NCBI RefSeq assembly: GCF_013522705.1
Contig: NZ_JAAMRE010000005.1
Coordinates: forward strand, 62,001 to 126,000
DNA length: 64,000 nucleotides
Source of the DNA: Pseudomonas lurida
GTDB taxonomy: Bacteria; Pseudomonadota; Gammaproteobacteria; Pseudomonadales; Pseudomonadaceae
Direction of reading: 5' to 3'
Below are positions 22,841 to 32,102 of this stretch, piece after piece (position 1 is the stretch's first letter; each line of letters starts with the position of its first letter). A program made the translations under genes and the position numbers. A model generated the notes under the pieces. It did not search any database. It had not been told where the DNA came from and saw nothing but the letters and a program-made list of their open reading frames with translations.

Positions 22841-24147
22841 ACCCGCGTCTGGCCGCCGCCAAAGCCCTCGCCGCCGTTCTTAATGGCAAGGCATCGCTGA
22901 ACAGTTCGCTGCCCACGCAGTTGGATAAGGTCGAGGATCGCGATCGCGGTTTCACCCAGGACCTGGCCTTCGGCACCGCGCGCTGGCAACCACGGTTGTC
23001 GGCGCTGGCCGCCAAACTGCTGCAGAAACCCTTCAAGGCGGCGGACGCGGATGTCGAGGCGCTGCTGCTGGTGGGTCTCTATCAACTGCTTTACACCCGC
23101 GTGCCGGCACATGCCGCCATCGGTGAGACCGTCGGCTGCGCCGACAAGCTGAAAAAACCCTGGGCCAAGGCCTTGCTCAACGCTGTGCTGCGCCGCGCCC
23201 AGCGCGAAAGCGAAGGGCTGCTGGCCGAGTTGGAGCATGACCCCGTGGTTCGCACTGCTCACCCGCGCTGGCTGCAGAAATCGCTGAAAGCTTTTTGGCC
23301 ACAGGAGTGGGAAGCCATTTGCGCGGCCAACAATGCGCACCCGCCGATGATCCTGCGGGTCAACCGTCGCCATCACCGCCGTGACGCATATCTGCAATTG
23401 CTGACCGACGCCGGGATAAACGCCGCGCCGTGCGTGTACAGCACCGACGGCATCGTGCTTGAGGCGGCTACCGATGTGCGCAGCCTGCCAGGCTTTGCCG
23501 AAGGCTGGATCAGCGTGCAGGACGAAGCTGCGCAATTGGCCGCCGACCTGCTCGACCTGGCACCCGGCCAACGCGTGCTGGACGCCTGCTGCGCGCCGGG
23601 CGGTAAGACGTGTCACATCCTGGAAGTGGAAAAAGACCTGGCCCACGTGGTCGCCGTCGATCTGGAGGCCAAGCGTCTGGTACGCGTGCGGGAAAACCTT
23701 GCACGCCTGGGCCTGAGCGCAGAACTGATTGCCGCCGACGGCCGCGACACAGCCGCATGGTGGGACGGGCAGCCGTTCCAGCGCATCCTGCTCGACGCAC
23801 CGTGCTCCGCCACCGGTGTAATCCGCCGCCACCCGGACATCAAGCTCACCCGCCAAGCCGACGACATCGTCGCGCTGGCCGCACTGCAAGGCGAGCTGCT
23901 CGACGCACTGTGGCCGACCCTGGAAGTCGGCGGCATCCTGCTCTACGCCACATGCTCCACCTTGCCCACCGAAAACACCGAGGTCATCGAAGCCTTCCTC
24001 GCCCGCACCAGCGGCGCGCGGGAACTGGACCTCGCCACCGCGGCCGGTATCAAGCAGCCCCATGGCCGACAACTGCTCGCGCAGGAAGGCGGGCACGATG
24101 GCTTCTACTACGCCAAACTGATCAAGATCGCCGCCGCGCGCGGCTGA
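22837..24147 (+). CDS. rsmB: 16S rRNA m5C967 methyltransferase RsmB
   Basis: A 436-residue protein with an N-terminal NusB-like RNA-binding domain and a C-terminal SAM methyltransferase domain. Motifs include [15 protein letters not shown] for SAM, and [19 protein letters not shown] and [11 protein letters not shown], which carry the two catalytic cysteines. It is in the def-fmt-rsmB-trkA block. Confidence 0.96.
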   Translation: MNPRLAAAKALAAVLNGKASLNSSLPTQLDKVEDRDRGFTQDLAFGTARWQPRLSALAAKLLQKPFKAADADVEALLLVGLYQLLYTRVPAHAAIGETVGCADKLKKPWAKALLNAVLRRAQRESEGLLAELEHDPVVRTAHPRWLQKSLKAFWPQEWEAICAANNAHPPMILRVNRRHHRRDAYLQLLTDAGINAAPCVYSTDGIVLEAATDVRSLPGFAEGWISVQDEAAQLAADLLDLAPGQRVLDACCAPGGKTCHILEVEKDLAHVVAVDLEAKRLVRVRENLARLGLSAELIAADGRDTAAWWDGQPFQRILLDAPCSATGVIRRHPDIKLTRQADDIVALAALQGELLDALWPTLEVGGILLYATCSTLPTENTEVIEAFLARTSGARELDLATAAGIKQPHGRQLLAQEGGHDGFYYAKLIKIAAARG

Positions 24148-24167
24148 CGGTTTAAGGGAGTGACCGG

Positions 24168-25541
24168 ATGAAAATCATCATCCTTGGGGCAGGGCAGGTT
24201 GGCGGTACGTTGGCCGAACATCTGGCCAGCGAAGCCAATGACATCACCGTGGTCGACACCGACGCCGAGCGCCTGCGCAACCTGGGTGACCGCCTGGACA
24301 TCCGCACCGTACAAGGACGCGCGTCGTTTCCCACGGTGCTGCGTCAAGCGGGCGCCGACGATGCGGACATGCTCGTCGCCGTAACCAACAGCGACGAAAC
24401 CAACATGGTCGCCTGCCAGGTCGCTCACACGTTGTTTCACACGCCGACCAAAATCGCCCGGGTGCGCGAAGCGGCCTACCTGACCCGTGCCGGGTTGTTC
24501 GACAACGACGCGATTCCGGTGGATGTGCTGATCAGCCCGGAACAAGTGGTGACTCACTACATCAAGCGCCTGATCGAAATTCCCGGCGCCCTGCAGGTGA
24601 TCGACTTCGCCGGCGGCAAGGCCCAGTTGGTGGCGGTAAAGGCCTACTACGGTGGGCCGCTGGTGGGTCAGCAACTGCGCCAACTGCGCGAACACATGCC
24701 CAATGTGGAAACCCGTGTCGCAGCCATTTTCCGCCGTGACCGGCCGATCCTGCCCCAGGGCGACACCGTGATCGAAGCCGATGACGAAGTATTCTTCATC
24801 GCCGCCAAAGCGAATATTCGCGCAGTCATGAGCGAAATGCGTCGGCTGGACGAGACCTACAAGCGCATCGTCATTGCTGGTGGCGGGCAAATCGGCGAGC
24901 GGCTGGCGGAGGCCATCGAAAGCCGCTACCAGGTCAAGATTATCGAGATGAGCCCGTCGCGCTGTCGGCATCTGTCCGACACCCTGGACAGCACGGTCGT
25001 GCTGCAAGGCAGTGCCTCGGACCGCGACCTGCTGATGGAAGAGAACATTGCCGACGCGGATATCTTCCTGGCGCTGACCAACGATGACGAAGCCAACATC
25101 ATGTCCTCACTGCTGGCCAAGCGGCTGGGGGCAAAAAAAGTCATGACCATCATCAACAATCCGGCCTATGTGGACCTGATCCAGGGCGGCGATATCGACA
25201 TCGCCATCAGCCCGCAACTGGCGACCATCGGCACCTTGCTGGCCCACGTGCGCCGTGGCGATATCGTCAGCGTGCACTCCCTGCGCCGGGGCGCGGCGGA
25301 GGCCATCGAGGCGATTGCCCATGGCGACTCAAAGTCCAGCAAGGTCATCGGCAAGGCCATCCGCGACATCGGCCTGCCGCCGGGCACCACCATCGGCGCA
25401 ATCATTCGCGATGAAGAGGTGCTGATCGCCCATGACGATACGTTGATTGCTGCCGGGGACCACGTCATCCTTTTCCTTGTGGATAAGAAACATATCCGCG
25501 ATGTTGAAAAGCTGTTCCACGTGGGTTTGAGCTTTTTCTGA
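24168..25541 (+). CDS. trkA: Trk potassium uptake regulator TrkA
   Basis: A 457-residue peripheral membrane protein that binds NAD(H) and gates the TrkH/TrkG potassium channel. It has two tandem RCK units, starting [16 protein letters not shown] near residue 2 and [16 protein letters not shown] near residue 230, each with a TrkA-C domain after it. It is the last gene of the fmt block. Its final codons contain a degenerate parS-like sequence. Confidence 0.96.
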   Translation: MKIIILGAGQVGGTLAEHLASEANDITVVDTDAERLRNLGDRLDIRTVQGRASFPTVLRQAGADDADMLVAVTNSDETNMVACQVAHTLFHTPTKIARVREAAYLTRAGLFDNDAIPVDVLISPEQVVTHYIKRLIEIPGALQVIDFAGGKAQLVAVKAYYGGPLVGQQLRQLREHMPNVETRVAAIFRRDRPILPQGDTVIEADDEVFFIAAKANIRAVMSEMRRLDETYKRIVIAGGGQIGERLAEAIESRYQVKIIEMSPSRCRHLSDTLDSTVVLQGSASDRDLLMEENIADADIFLALTNDDEANIMSSLLAKRLGAKKVMTIINNPAYVDLIQGGDIDIAISPQLATIGTLLAHVRRGDIVSVHSLRRGAAEAIEAIAHGDSKSSKVIGKAIRDIGLPPGTTIGAIIRDEEVLIAHDDTLIAAGDHVILFLVDKKHIRDVEKLFHVGLSFF

Positions 25542-25556
25542 TCAAGGAGTGAACCG

Positions 25557-25868
25557 ATGCTGGAGTCTCTGGAAAAGATGCTCGCAAAGGGCGTGGACAA
25601 CTCGCTGCTGCGCTTTGGCTTGGGCAAGGGTTATCTGGATTTGAAGGACAATGCGAAGGCGGCGGAGCATCTGCACAAATGCGTCGAGTTCGACCCGAAA
25701 TATTCGGCGGCGTGGAAGTTGTTGGGCAAGGCGCAGTTGGGGCAGGGTGATAACGCCGCAGCGCGACAGGCGTGGGAGAAGGGTATCGAAGCGGCCCAGG
25801 CCCATGGCGACAAGCAGGCCGAGAAAGAGATGGCGGTGTTCCTGAAGAAACTCGAGCGACAAACCTGA
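25557..25868 (+). CDS. Small tetratricopeptide-repeat protein
   Basis: A 103-residue protein built of TPR-like helices (LRFGLGKGYLDLKDNAKAAE, YSAAWKLLGKAQLGQGDNAAARQAWEKGI). TPRs bind partner proteins; the partner is unknown. It starts 15 bases after trkA with its own AAGGAG site and is probably co-transcribed. This gene is known to sit between trkA and htrB in several Pseudomonas. Confidence 0.85.
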   Translation: MLESLEKMLAKGVDNSLLRFGLGKGYLDLKDNAKAAEHLHKCVEFDPKYSAAWKLLGKAQLGQGDNAAARQAWEKGIEAAQAHGDKQAEKEMAVFLKKLERQT

Positions 25869-25878
25869 GCAGATCGAA

Positions 25879-25925
25879 AATGTGGGAGGGGCGGTGCGAC
25901 GATTCGACTTACCCCTTCCCACATT
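25879..25925. repeat. Paired REP (REPIN-like) between convergent genes
   Basis: AATGTGGGAGGGG and CCCCTTCCCACATT form long near-perfect arms around a 20-base spacer. It lies between the convergent TPR and lpxL genes and may end both transcripts. Confidence 0.75.
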
Positions 25926-25957
25926 GGGTTTGGCGTTGTTTTTCGATCAGCAGTGGG

Positions 25958-26845
25958 TCAGTACCACCGCGCTTCACCCGGCGGGCGTTTCTTGAAGCGC
26001 TTCATGCTCCACATGTACTGGCTCGGGTAGGCGCCGACATAGCGCTCCACTACCTTGCTCATCGCTGCGCAGGACGTGGCGGTGTCGGTGCTGTACATGT
26101 CTTCCGGCGCCGCTTCCAGAATCACCTTATAGCCCGAACCGTCAGGCAGGCGCAGGGCGTGCAGGAACACCCCCACAGCCTTGTGGCCGGCGAGCATGTT
26201 GGGCACGAATTTGCTGGTGAGCGCCTGAGTGGCGAAGAACGGTACAAAGATCCCCGCGGATTCCGCCGGCTCCGGGTCGGCGGGAATACCCACCTGGCCA
26301 CCTTTGCGCACTTCCTTGATCACGCTCAGGATGCCTTCCTTGGTCGACGCAGCTACGCGGTTGCCCAGTTGCACGCGCTGCTTGCGCAGTAATTCGTCCA
26401 CCGCTTTGAGTTTGGGCGGGCGGTAGAAAATGATCGGTTTGCACTGGCTGCAATAGAAGTGGTTCAACACTTCCCAGTTGCCCAGGTGGCTGGTGATGCC
26501 CACCACGCCTTTGCCCGAAGCCAGCGCCTCGTGCAGGACTTCCAGGCCTTCGACTTCACGCACCAGGTCAATGGAGCGTTGGGCCGGCCAGATCCACGCG
26601 CAGGCGCTTTCGGTCAGGGACTTGCCGATGTCCATCAGGCTGCGGCCGACCAGGCGCTCACGCTCGGCGGGGTCCATGTCCGGGAAACACTTGGAAAGGT
26701 TGATCCGCACCGTGTCGCGTGAGCGGTTGGGGGTTTTCCACATGATCCAGCCGATGGCCGTGCCGACCGCCTGGACAGCGCGCCAGGGCAGCAGGGCAAA
26801 CAACCGGAGAGCGCCTACCAGCAAGGCGCCTTTAAACTTTTCCAC
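25958..26845 (-). CDS. lpxL: Lipid A late acyltransferase (LpxL/HtrB type)
   Basis: A 295-residue inner-membrane acyltransferase adding a secondary lauroyl-type chain to lipid A. One N-terminal membrane segment is followed by the HX4E active site in TSHLGNWEVLNHF and a GGQVGIPADPEPAESAGIFV stretch. It sits beside tag as in other Pseudomonas. The exact chain and position specificity cannot be read. Confidence 0.9.
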   Translation of the reverse strand: MEKFKGALLVGALRLFALLPWRAVQAVGTAIGWIMWKTPNRSRDTVRINLSKCFPDMDPAERERLVGRSLMDIGKSLTESACAWIWPAQRSIDLVREVEGLEVLHEALASGKGVVGITSHLGNWEVLNHFYCSQCKPIIFYRPPKLKAVDELLRKQRVQLGNRVAASTKEGILSVIKEVRKGGQVGIPADPEPAESAGIFVPFFATQALTSKFVPNMLAGHKAVGVFLHALRLPDGSGYKVILEAAPEDMYSTDTATSCAAMSKVVERYVGAYPSQYMWSMKRFKKRPPGEARWY

Positions 26846-26885
26846 AGGTCACTCCTGATCGTGTGTGGTGCGCAAAGCGCGCATT

Positions 26886-27443
26886 CTAACCGGCGTTGGC
26901 CAACTGCGCGTAACGGTCGCAGTCCTGAGTGTGATCCATCACCATGCCTGAAGCCTGCATGAACGCGTAACAAATGGTCGGACCAACAAAGGTGAAACCG
27001 GCTTTTTTCAAGGCTTTGCTCATCGCCTCGGCCTCGGGGGTGATCGCCGGAACTTCACTGCGGTCCTTGAAGTGATTGATCCTGGGCACGCCGCCGACGA
27101 ATGACCACAACCACCCCACCGGATCTTCGAGCGCCAGCCAGGCCGCGGCGTTGCGCCGGGTGGCGTTGAGCTTCAGACGGTTGCGCACGATACCGGGGTC
27201 GAGCATCAGCGCGTCGATCTCGGCGTCGCTCAGGCGCGCCAGACGCTGGGCATCGAAGCCGAACAGCACCTTTCGATAATGCTCGCGTTTGCGTAAAACG
27301 GTGATCCAGGACAGGCCCGCCTGGAACCCTTCGAGCAATAACAACTCGAACAAACCCTGCGCATCGCGCAGCGGCGTTCCCCACTCCTGATCGTGATAAG
27401 CCATGTACAGCGGATCTTCAGAACACCAAAAGCAGCGTGGCAT
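26886..27443 (-). CDS. tag: DNA-3-methyladenine glycosylase I
   Basis: A 185-residue base-excision enzyme releasing 3-methyladenine. The N-terminal zinc-site segment CFWCSEDPLYMAYHDQEWG and the FQAGLSWITVLRKRE helix are diagnostic. A much longer open frame runs back through glyQ; the ATG at 27443 is the real start by family length. It diverges from glyQ across about 80 bases. Confidence 0.96.
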   Translation of the reverse strand: MPRCFWCSEDPLYMAYHDQEWGTPLRDAQGLFELLLLEGFQAGLSWITVLRKREHYRKVLFGFDAQRLARLSDAEIDALMLDPGIVRNRLKLNATRRNAAAWLALEDPVGWLWSFVGGVPRINHFKDRSEVPAITPEAEAMSKALKKAGFTFVGPTICYAFMQASGMVMDHTQDCDRYAQLANAG

Positions 27444-27524
27444 AAGGCTCCAGGGGATGGTGGCGCGGCCGAATCGGGTATACTCCCGCTCTTTAAATCG
27501 CAGCCCAAGTAACAGGTGAATTTC

Positions 27525-28478
27525 GTGAGCCAGCCTACGCCAGCCGTGCGTACCTTCCAAGACTTGATCCTCGCCCTCCAGCAATACTGGGCCGAGCAAG
27601 GTTGTGTGGTACTTCAGCCCTACGATATGGAAGTAGGCGCCGGCACTTTCCACACCGCTACCTTCCTGCGGGCCATCGGCCCGGAAACCTGGAACGCCGC
27701 TTATGTGCAGCCCAGTCGTCGCCCGACTGACGGCCGCTACGGCGAAAACCCGAACCGTCTGCAGCACTACTACCAGTTCCAGGTGGTATTGAAGCCCAAC
27801 CCGGATAACTTCCAGGAACTCTATCTGGGCTCGCTGAAACACGTCGGCCTCGACCCCTTGGTACACGACATCCGTTTCGTCGAAGACAACTGGGAATCGC
27901 CGACCCTGGGCGCCTGGGGCCTGGGCTGGGAGGTCTGGCTCAATGGTATGGAAGTGACGCAATTCACTTACTTCCAACAAGCGGGCGGCATCGAGTGCTA
28001 CCCGGTAACCGGCGAAATCACCTACGGCCTTGAGCGCCTGGCCATGTACCTGCAGGGCGTGGATTCGGTCTACGACCTGGTATGGGCTGATGGCCCGTTC
28101 GGCAAAGTGACCTATGGCGACGTGTTCCACCAGAACGAAGTGGAGCAGTCGACCTATAACTTTGAACACGCCAACGTCGACAAGCTGTTCGATCTGTTCG
28201 ATTTCTATGAAAGCGAAGCCAAGCGCCTGATCGAACTCGATCAGCCGCTGCCGTTGCCGAGCTACGAAATGGTGTTGAAGGCGTCCCATACCTTCAACCT
28301 GCTGGACGCCCGCCGTGCCATCTCGGTGACCGCGCGCCAGCAATACATCCTGCGTGTACGCACCCTGGCGCGTTCCGTCGCTCAAGCCTACCTGCTGGCA
28401 CGCGCCAAGCTCGGCTTCCCGATGGCTACCGAGGATTTGCGTGATGAAGTGTTGGCTAAGTTGGAGGCTGCACAATGA
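27525..28478 (+). CDS. glyQ: Glycyl-tRNA synthetase alpha subunit
   Basis: A 317-residue catalytic subunit of the alpha2beta2 bacterial GlyRS. The first residues ([20 protein letters not shown]) and the [13 protein letters not shown] and [15 protein letters not shown] stretches are typical. The chosen GTG at 27525 has AGGTGA five bases upstream and matches the usual N-terminus; a GTG three codons earlier is less likely. The last four bases overlap the glyS start. Confidence 0.97.
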   Translation: MSQPTPAVRTFQDLILALQQYWAEQGCVVLQPYDMEVGAGTFHTATFLRAIGPETWNAAYVQPSRRPTDGRYGENPNRLQHYYQFQVVLKPNPDNFQELYLGSLKHVGLDPLVHDIRFVEDNWESPTLGAWGLGWEVWLNGMEVTQFTYFQQAGGIECYPVTGEITYGLERLAMYLQGVDSVYDLVWADGPFGKVTYGDVFHQNEVEQSTYNFEHANVDKLFDLFDFYESEAKRLIELDQPLPLPSYEMVLKASHTFNLLDARRAISVTARQQYILRVRTLARSVAQAYLLARAKLGFPMATEDLRDEVLAKLEAAQ

Positions 28479-30529
28479 GTGCTCAAGATTTCCTGGTTGA
28501 ACTGGGCACCGAAGAGCTGCCACCCAAGGCGCTCAATACGCTGGCCGACGCCTTCCTGGCCGGTATCGAAAAAGGCCTGCAGACCGCCGGCCTGAAGTTT
28601 GAAGCGAAAAAAGTCTACGCCGCACCGCGTCGCCTGGCGGTACTGCTGACCGCGCTGGAAACCCAGCAGCCGGACCGCAGCATCAACCTCGATGGCCCGC
28701 CACGCCAGGCCGCCTTCGACGCCGAAGGCAACCCGACCCAGGCCGCCCTGGGCTTCGCCAAGAAGTGCGGCGTGGAGCTGAGCGATGTCGACCAGAGCGG
28801 TCCGAAACTGCGCTTCAGCCAGGTCATTACCGGCAAGCCGACCGCCAGCCTGCTGCCAACCATCGTCGAAGATTCCCTTAACGACCTGCCGATCCCCAAG
28901 CGCATGCGTTGGGGTGCGCGCAAGGAAGAGTTCGTGCGTCCGACCCAGTGGCTGGTGATGCTGCTGGGTGACCAGGTCATCGACTGCACTATTCTCGCCC
29001 AGAAGGCCGGTCGCGATTCCCGTGGCCACCGCTTCCACCACCCGCAAAGCGTGCGTATTACTTCGCCGGCCAACTACCTCAACGACCTGCGTGGCGCCTA
29101 CGTATTGGCCGATGCCAACGAGCGTCGTGAGCTGATCAGCAAGCGCACCGAAGAGCTGGCCCGCCTGCAGGAAGGCACTGCCATCGTGCCGCCAAGCCTG
29201 CTCGACGAAGTGACCGCGCTGGTGGAGTGGCCGGTGCCGTTGGTGTGTTCGTTCGAGGAGCGTTTCCTCGATGTGCCGCAGGAAGCCCTGATCACGACCA
29301 TGCAGGACAACCAGAAGTACTTCTGCCTGCTGGATGCGGACGGCAAGTTGCTGCCGCGCTTTATCACCGTGGCCAACATCGAGAGCAAGGACCCGCAGCA
29401 GATCATCGCCGGTAACGAGAAAGTCGTTCGCCCGCGCCTGACCGACGCCGAGTTCTTCTTCAAGCAGGACAAGAAGCAGAAGCTGGAAGACTTCAACCTG
29501 CGCCTGCAGAACGTGGTGTTCCAGGAGAAACTCGGCAGCGTCTACGACAAAGCCGTACGTGTTTCCAAGCTGGCGGCCTACATTGCACCACGCATTGGTG
29601 GTGACGCAGCCTGGGCCGCGCGTGCCGGCTTGCTGTCCAAGTGCGACCTGGCCACCGAGATGGTCGGCGAATTCCCCGAGATGCAAGGCGTTGCCGGCTA
29701 CTACTACGCCCTCAACGATGGCGAGCCGAACGATGTGGCCCTGGCGCTGAACGAGCAGTACATGCCGCGCGGTGCCGGTGCCGAGTTGCCGTCCACCCTC
29801 ACGGGTGCGGCCGTGGCGATCGCCGACAAGCTGGACACCCTGGTCGGCATCTTCGGCATCGGCATGCTGCCCACCGGTAGCAAAGACCCGTACGCCCTGC
29901 GCCGTGCGGCCCTGGGGGTGCTGCGCATCCTGATCGACAAGAAGCTCGACCTCGACCTGACCCAGGCCGTGGTCTTCGCGGTCGGCCAATTCGGTGCCAA
30001 GGTCAAGCAGGCCGGCCTGGCCGAGCAAGTGCTGGAGTTCGTGTTCGACCGCCTGCGTGCGCGCTACGAGGACGAAGGCGTGGATGTTTCCGTCTACCTG
30101 TCGGTTCGTGCCCTGCAACCGGGTTCGGCATTGGACTTCGATCAGCGCGTACAAGCCGTGCAGGCGTTCCGCAAGTTGCCTGAGGCCGATGCGTTGGCTG
30201 CCGTGAACAAGCGCGTGTCGAACCTGCTGGGCAAGGCCGAAGGCATGAGCAACGTTGATGTCGATCCGGGCCTGTTTGCCGATGCCAAGGAGTTCTCGCT
30301 GAACTCGGCCATCGTCAAGGCAGAGAACGCCGTGAAACCGCTGATCGCCGAGCGCAACTACGCCGAAGCGCTGGCGCGCCTGGCGACCTTGCGTGAGCCG
30401 GTGGATGCGTTCTTCGAAGCGGTGATGATCAATGCCGAAGACGCAGGTGTGCGAAAAAACCGCTACGCCATGCTGGCGCGCCTGCGTGGTCTGTTCGTCA
30501 ATATCGCCGACATTTCGACCCTGAGCTGA
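28475..30529 (+). CDS. glyS: Glycyl-tRNA synthetase beta subunit
   Basis: A 684-residue tRNA-binding subunit of GlyRS. It has the conserved N-terminus [14 protein letters not shown], a central HD-like region and a C-terminal anticodon-binding domain. ATGA overlap with glyQ couples synthesis of the two subunits in equal amounts. gmhB follows two bases later. Confidence 0.97.
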   Translation: MSAQDFLVELGTEELPPKALNTLADAFLAGIEKGLQTAGLKFEAKKVYAAPRRLAVLLTALETQQPDRSINLDGPPRQAAFDAEGNPTQAALGFAKKCGVELSDVDQSGPKLRFSQVITGKPTASLLPTIVEDSLNDLPIPKRMRWGARKEEFVRPTQWLVMLLGDQVIDCTILAQKAGRDSRGHRFHHPQSVRITSPANYLNDLRGAYVLADANERRELISKRTEELARLQEGTAIVPPSLLDEVTALVEWPVPLVCSFEERFLDVPQEALITTMQDNQKYFCLLDADGKLLPRFITVANIESKDPQQIIAGNEKVVRPRLTDAEFFFKQDKKQKLEDFNLRLQNVVFQEKLGSVYDKAVRVSKLAAYIAPRIGGDAAWAARAGLLSKCDLATEMVGEFPEMQGVAGYYYALNDGEPNDVALALNEQYMPRGAGAELPSTLTGAAVAIADKLDTLVGIFGIGMLPTGSKDPYALRRAALGVLRILIDKKLDLDLTQAVVFAVGQFGAKVKQAGLAEQVLEFVFDRLRARYEDEGVDVSVYLSVRALQPGSALDFDQRVQAVQAFRKLPEADALAAVNKRVSNLLGKAEGMSNVDVDPGLFADAKEFSLNSAIVKAENAVKPLIAERNYAEALARLATLREPVDAFFEAVMINAEDAGVRKNRYAMLARLRGLFVNIADISTLS

Positions 30530-30531
30530 CC

Positions 30532-31068
30532 ATGCTGAAGCTGCTGATTCTCGATCGGGACGGTGTAATCAACTACGACTCCGACGCCTACATCAAATCG
30601 GTCGAGGAATGGATTCCACTGCCAGGCTCGATCGAGGCCATCGCGCAGTTGAGCAAAGCCGGCTGGACAGTGGCCATCGCCACCAACCAGTCCGGCATTG
30701 CCCGTGGCTACTATGACCTCGCCACCCTGGACGCCATGCATGCGCGCTTGCGCGCGTTGGTGGCTGAGCAGGGCGGCGAGGTGGGCTTGGTTGTGTACTG
30801 CCCCCACGGGCCGGACGAGGGCTGCGATTGCCGCAAACCCAAGCCGGGCATGTTGAAAATCATTGCAGAACATTACAACGTGCCGTTGGCTGGGATATGG
30901 TTCGTCGGGGACAGCCTCGGTGACTTGGAGGCGGCCAAGGCCGTCGACTCTCAGCCAGTTTTGGTAAAGACCGGGAAAGGCGAAAAGACCCAGGCGAAAA
31001 ACCTGCCGGTAGGCACATTGATTTTTGACGATCTGGCGGCAGTTGCCGCAGAACTTATCAACAACTAG
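30532..31068 (+). CDS. gmhB: D-glycero-beta-D-manno-heptose 1,7-bisphosphate 7-phosphatase
   Basis: A 178-residue HAD phosphatase of LPS heptose synthesis. Motif I is LILDRDGVINYDSD (nucleophile DxD), motif II ATNQSG. The zinc loop is CPHGPDEGCDCRKPKPG, and motif IV is FVGDSLGDLEAA. It continues the glyQS transcript, an arrangement shared with other Pseudomonas. Confidence 0.95.
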   Translation: MLKLLILDRDGVINYDSDAYIKSVEEWIPLPGSIEAIAQLSKAGWTVAIATNQSGIARGYYDLATLDAMHARLRALVAEQGGEVGLVVYCPHGPDEGCDCRKPKPGMLKIIAEHYNVPLAGIWFVGDSLGDLEAAKAVDSQPVLVKTGKGEKTQAKNLPVGTLIFDDLAAVAAELINN

Positions 31069-31151
31069 CCGCCCTCGACTTCCTGACCAAGGATTGTTCG
31101 GGAGTGCGCTGTTCAACAGGCGGGCCGTGTCCCGCAACGGTAAATGCCGCC

Positions 31152-31922
31152 ATGTCGATCTTGCAGGCCATCAGAACCTTTTTCTTTTACCTGCTGCTGG
31201 GCACCAGTTCGTTTCTCTGGTGCACCCTGAGCTTTTTTATTGCGCCGTTCCTGCCGTTCAAGGCGCGCTATCGCTTTATCAACGTTTACTGGTGCCGCTG
31301 TGCGTTGTGGTTGGCCAAGGTATTCCTGAATATTCGCTTCGAGGTCAAGGGCGCGGAAAACGTCCCTGAGCAGCCCTGCGTGATTCTGTCGAACCACCAG
31401 AGCACATGGGAGACGTTCTTTCTCTCGGCTTACTTCTCGCCCTTGAGCCAGGTGCTCAAGCGCGAGTTGCTGTACGTGCCATTTTTCGGCTGGGCGATGG
31501 CCATGTTGCGTCCCATCGCCATTGACCGTGACAACCCCAAGGCCGCGCTCAAGCATGTGGCCAAGAAGGGCGACGAGCTGCTCAAAGACGGCGTGTGGGT
31601 GCTGATCTTCCCGGAGGGCACTCGCGTACCCTACGGCACCGTGGGCAAGTTCTCGCGAGGTGGGACTGCTTTGGCGGTCAACGCCAATCTGCCGGTACTG
31701 CCGATTGCGCATAACGCCGGCAAGTTCTGGCCGAAAACCGGCTGGGCCAAACGCGAAGGCACGATTACCGTGGTCATTGGCGAACCGATGTATGCCGAAG
31801 GCGAAGGCCCTCGCGCCATTGCGGCACTGAATGATCGCGCCGCGGCCTGGAACGAAGCGCAGCAACGCGCCATGGGTTCACTGCCACCGGAGCCGATCGT
31901 TGTGGATACACCCGTCGTATGA
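31152..31922 (+). CDS. plsC: 1-acyl-sn-glycerol-3-phosphate acyltransferase
   Basis: A 256-residue membrane acyltransferase making phosphatidic acid. An N-terminal membrane helix (FFFYLLLGTSSFLWCTLSFF) precedes the NHQSTWE active site and the IFPEGTRVPYG substrate motif. The ATG at 31152 is preferred over an upstream one because it opens on the membrane helix. It is the last gene before a clear terminator. Confidence 0.93.
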   Translation: MSILQAIRTFFFYLLLGTSSFLWCTLSFFIAPFLPFKARYRFINVYWCRCALWLAKVFLNIRFEVKGAENVPEQPCVILSNHQSTWETFFLSAYFSPLSQVLKRELLYVPFFGWAMAMLRPIAIDRDNPKAALKHVAKKGDELLKDGVWVLIFPEGTRVPYGTVGKFSRGGTALAVNANLPVLPIAHNAGKFWPKTGWAKREGTITVVIGEPMYAEGEGPRAIAALNDRAAAWNEAQQRAMGSLPPEPIVVDTPVV

Positions 31923-31927
31923 TGTTC

Positions 31928-31936
31928 TGTGGATAA
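31928..31936 (-). promoter_or_regulatory. Perfect DnaA box after plsC
   Basis: TGTGGATAA, the complement of TTATCCACA, lies in non-coding DNA six bases after the plsC stop. The following AT-rich stretch (about 31,960-32,050) has no gene. Confidence 0.5.
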
Positions 31937-32051
31937 CCTGTGCACGGTTTGTTGGCGAATGGCTTCTTTTTTACGTTAAAGAGCTGATTTTATTAGATAT
32001 TTAAAAAAGGGATAAAATCCCGAAAAAGGTGCATAAGTTTTTCCAGCTATA

Positions 32052-32080
32052 AAAAAACCGGTCTTGATGACCGGTTTTTT
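32052..32080 (+). terminator. Intrinsic terminator after plsC
   Basis: ACCGGTC and GACCGGT arms with a 5-base loop are flanked by A-runs and a T-run on both strands. It can therefore terminate plsC and the convergent sensor kinase. Confidence 0.9.
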
Positions 32081-32102
32081 GTGTTCGCCCCAAATGCCTC
32101 GC

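Noticed and set aside
25513-25526. parS-like sequence in the trkA 3' end
   Set aside because: GTTCCACGTGGGTT has three mismatches in the right half, too weak to call.
26886-28523. 545-codon minus-strand frame
   Set aside because: Only its last 185 codons are tag; the rest is the shadow of glyQ.
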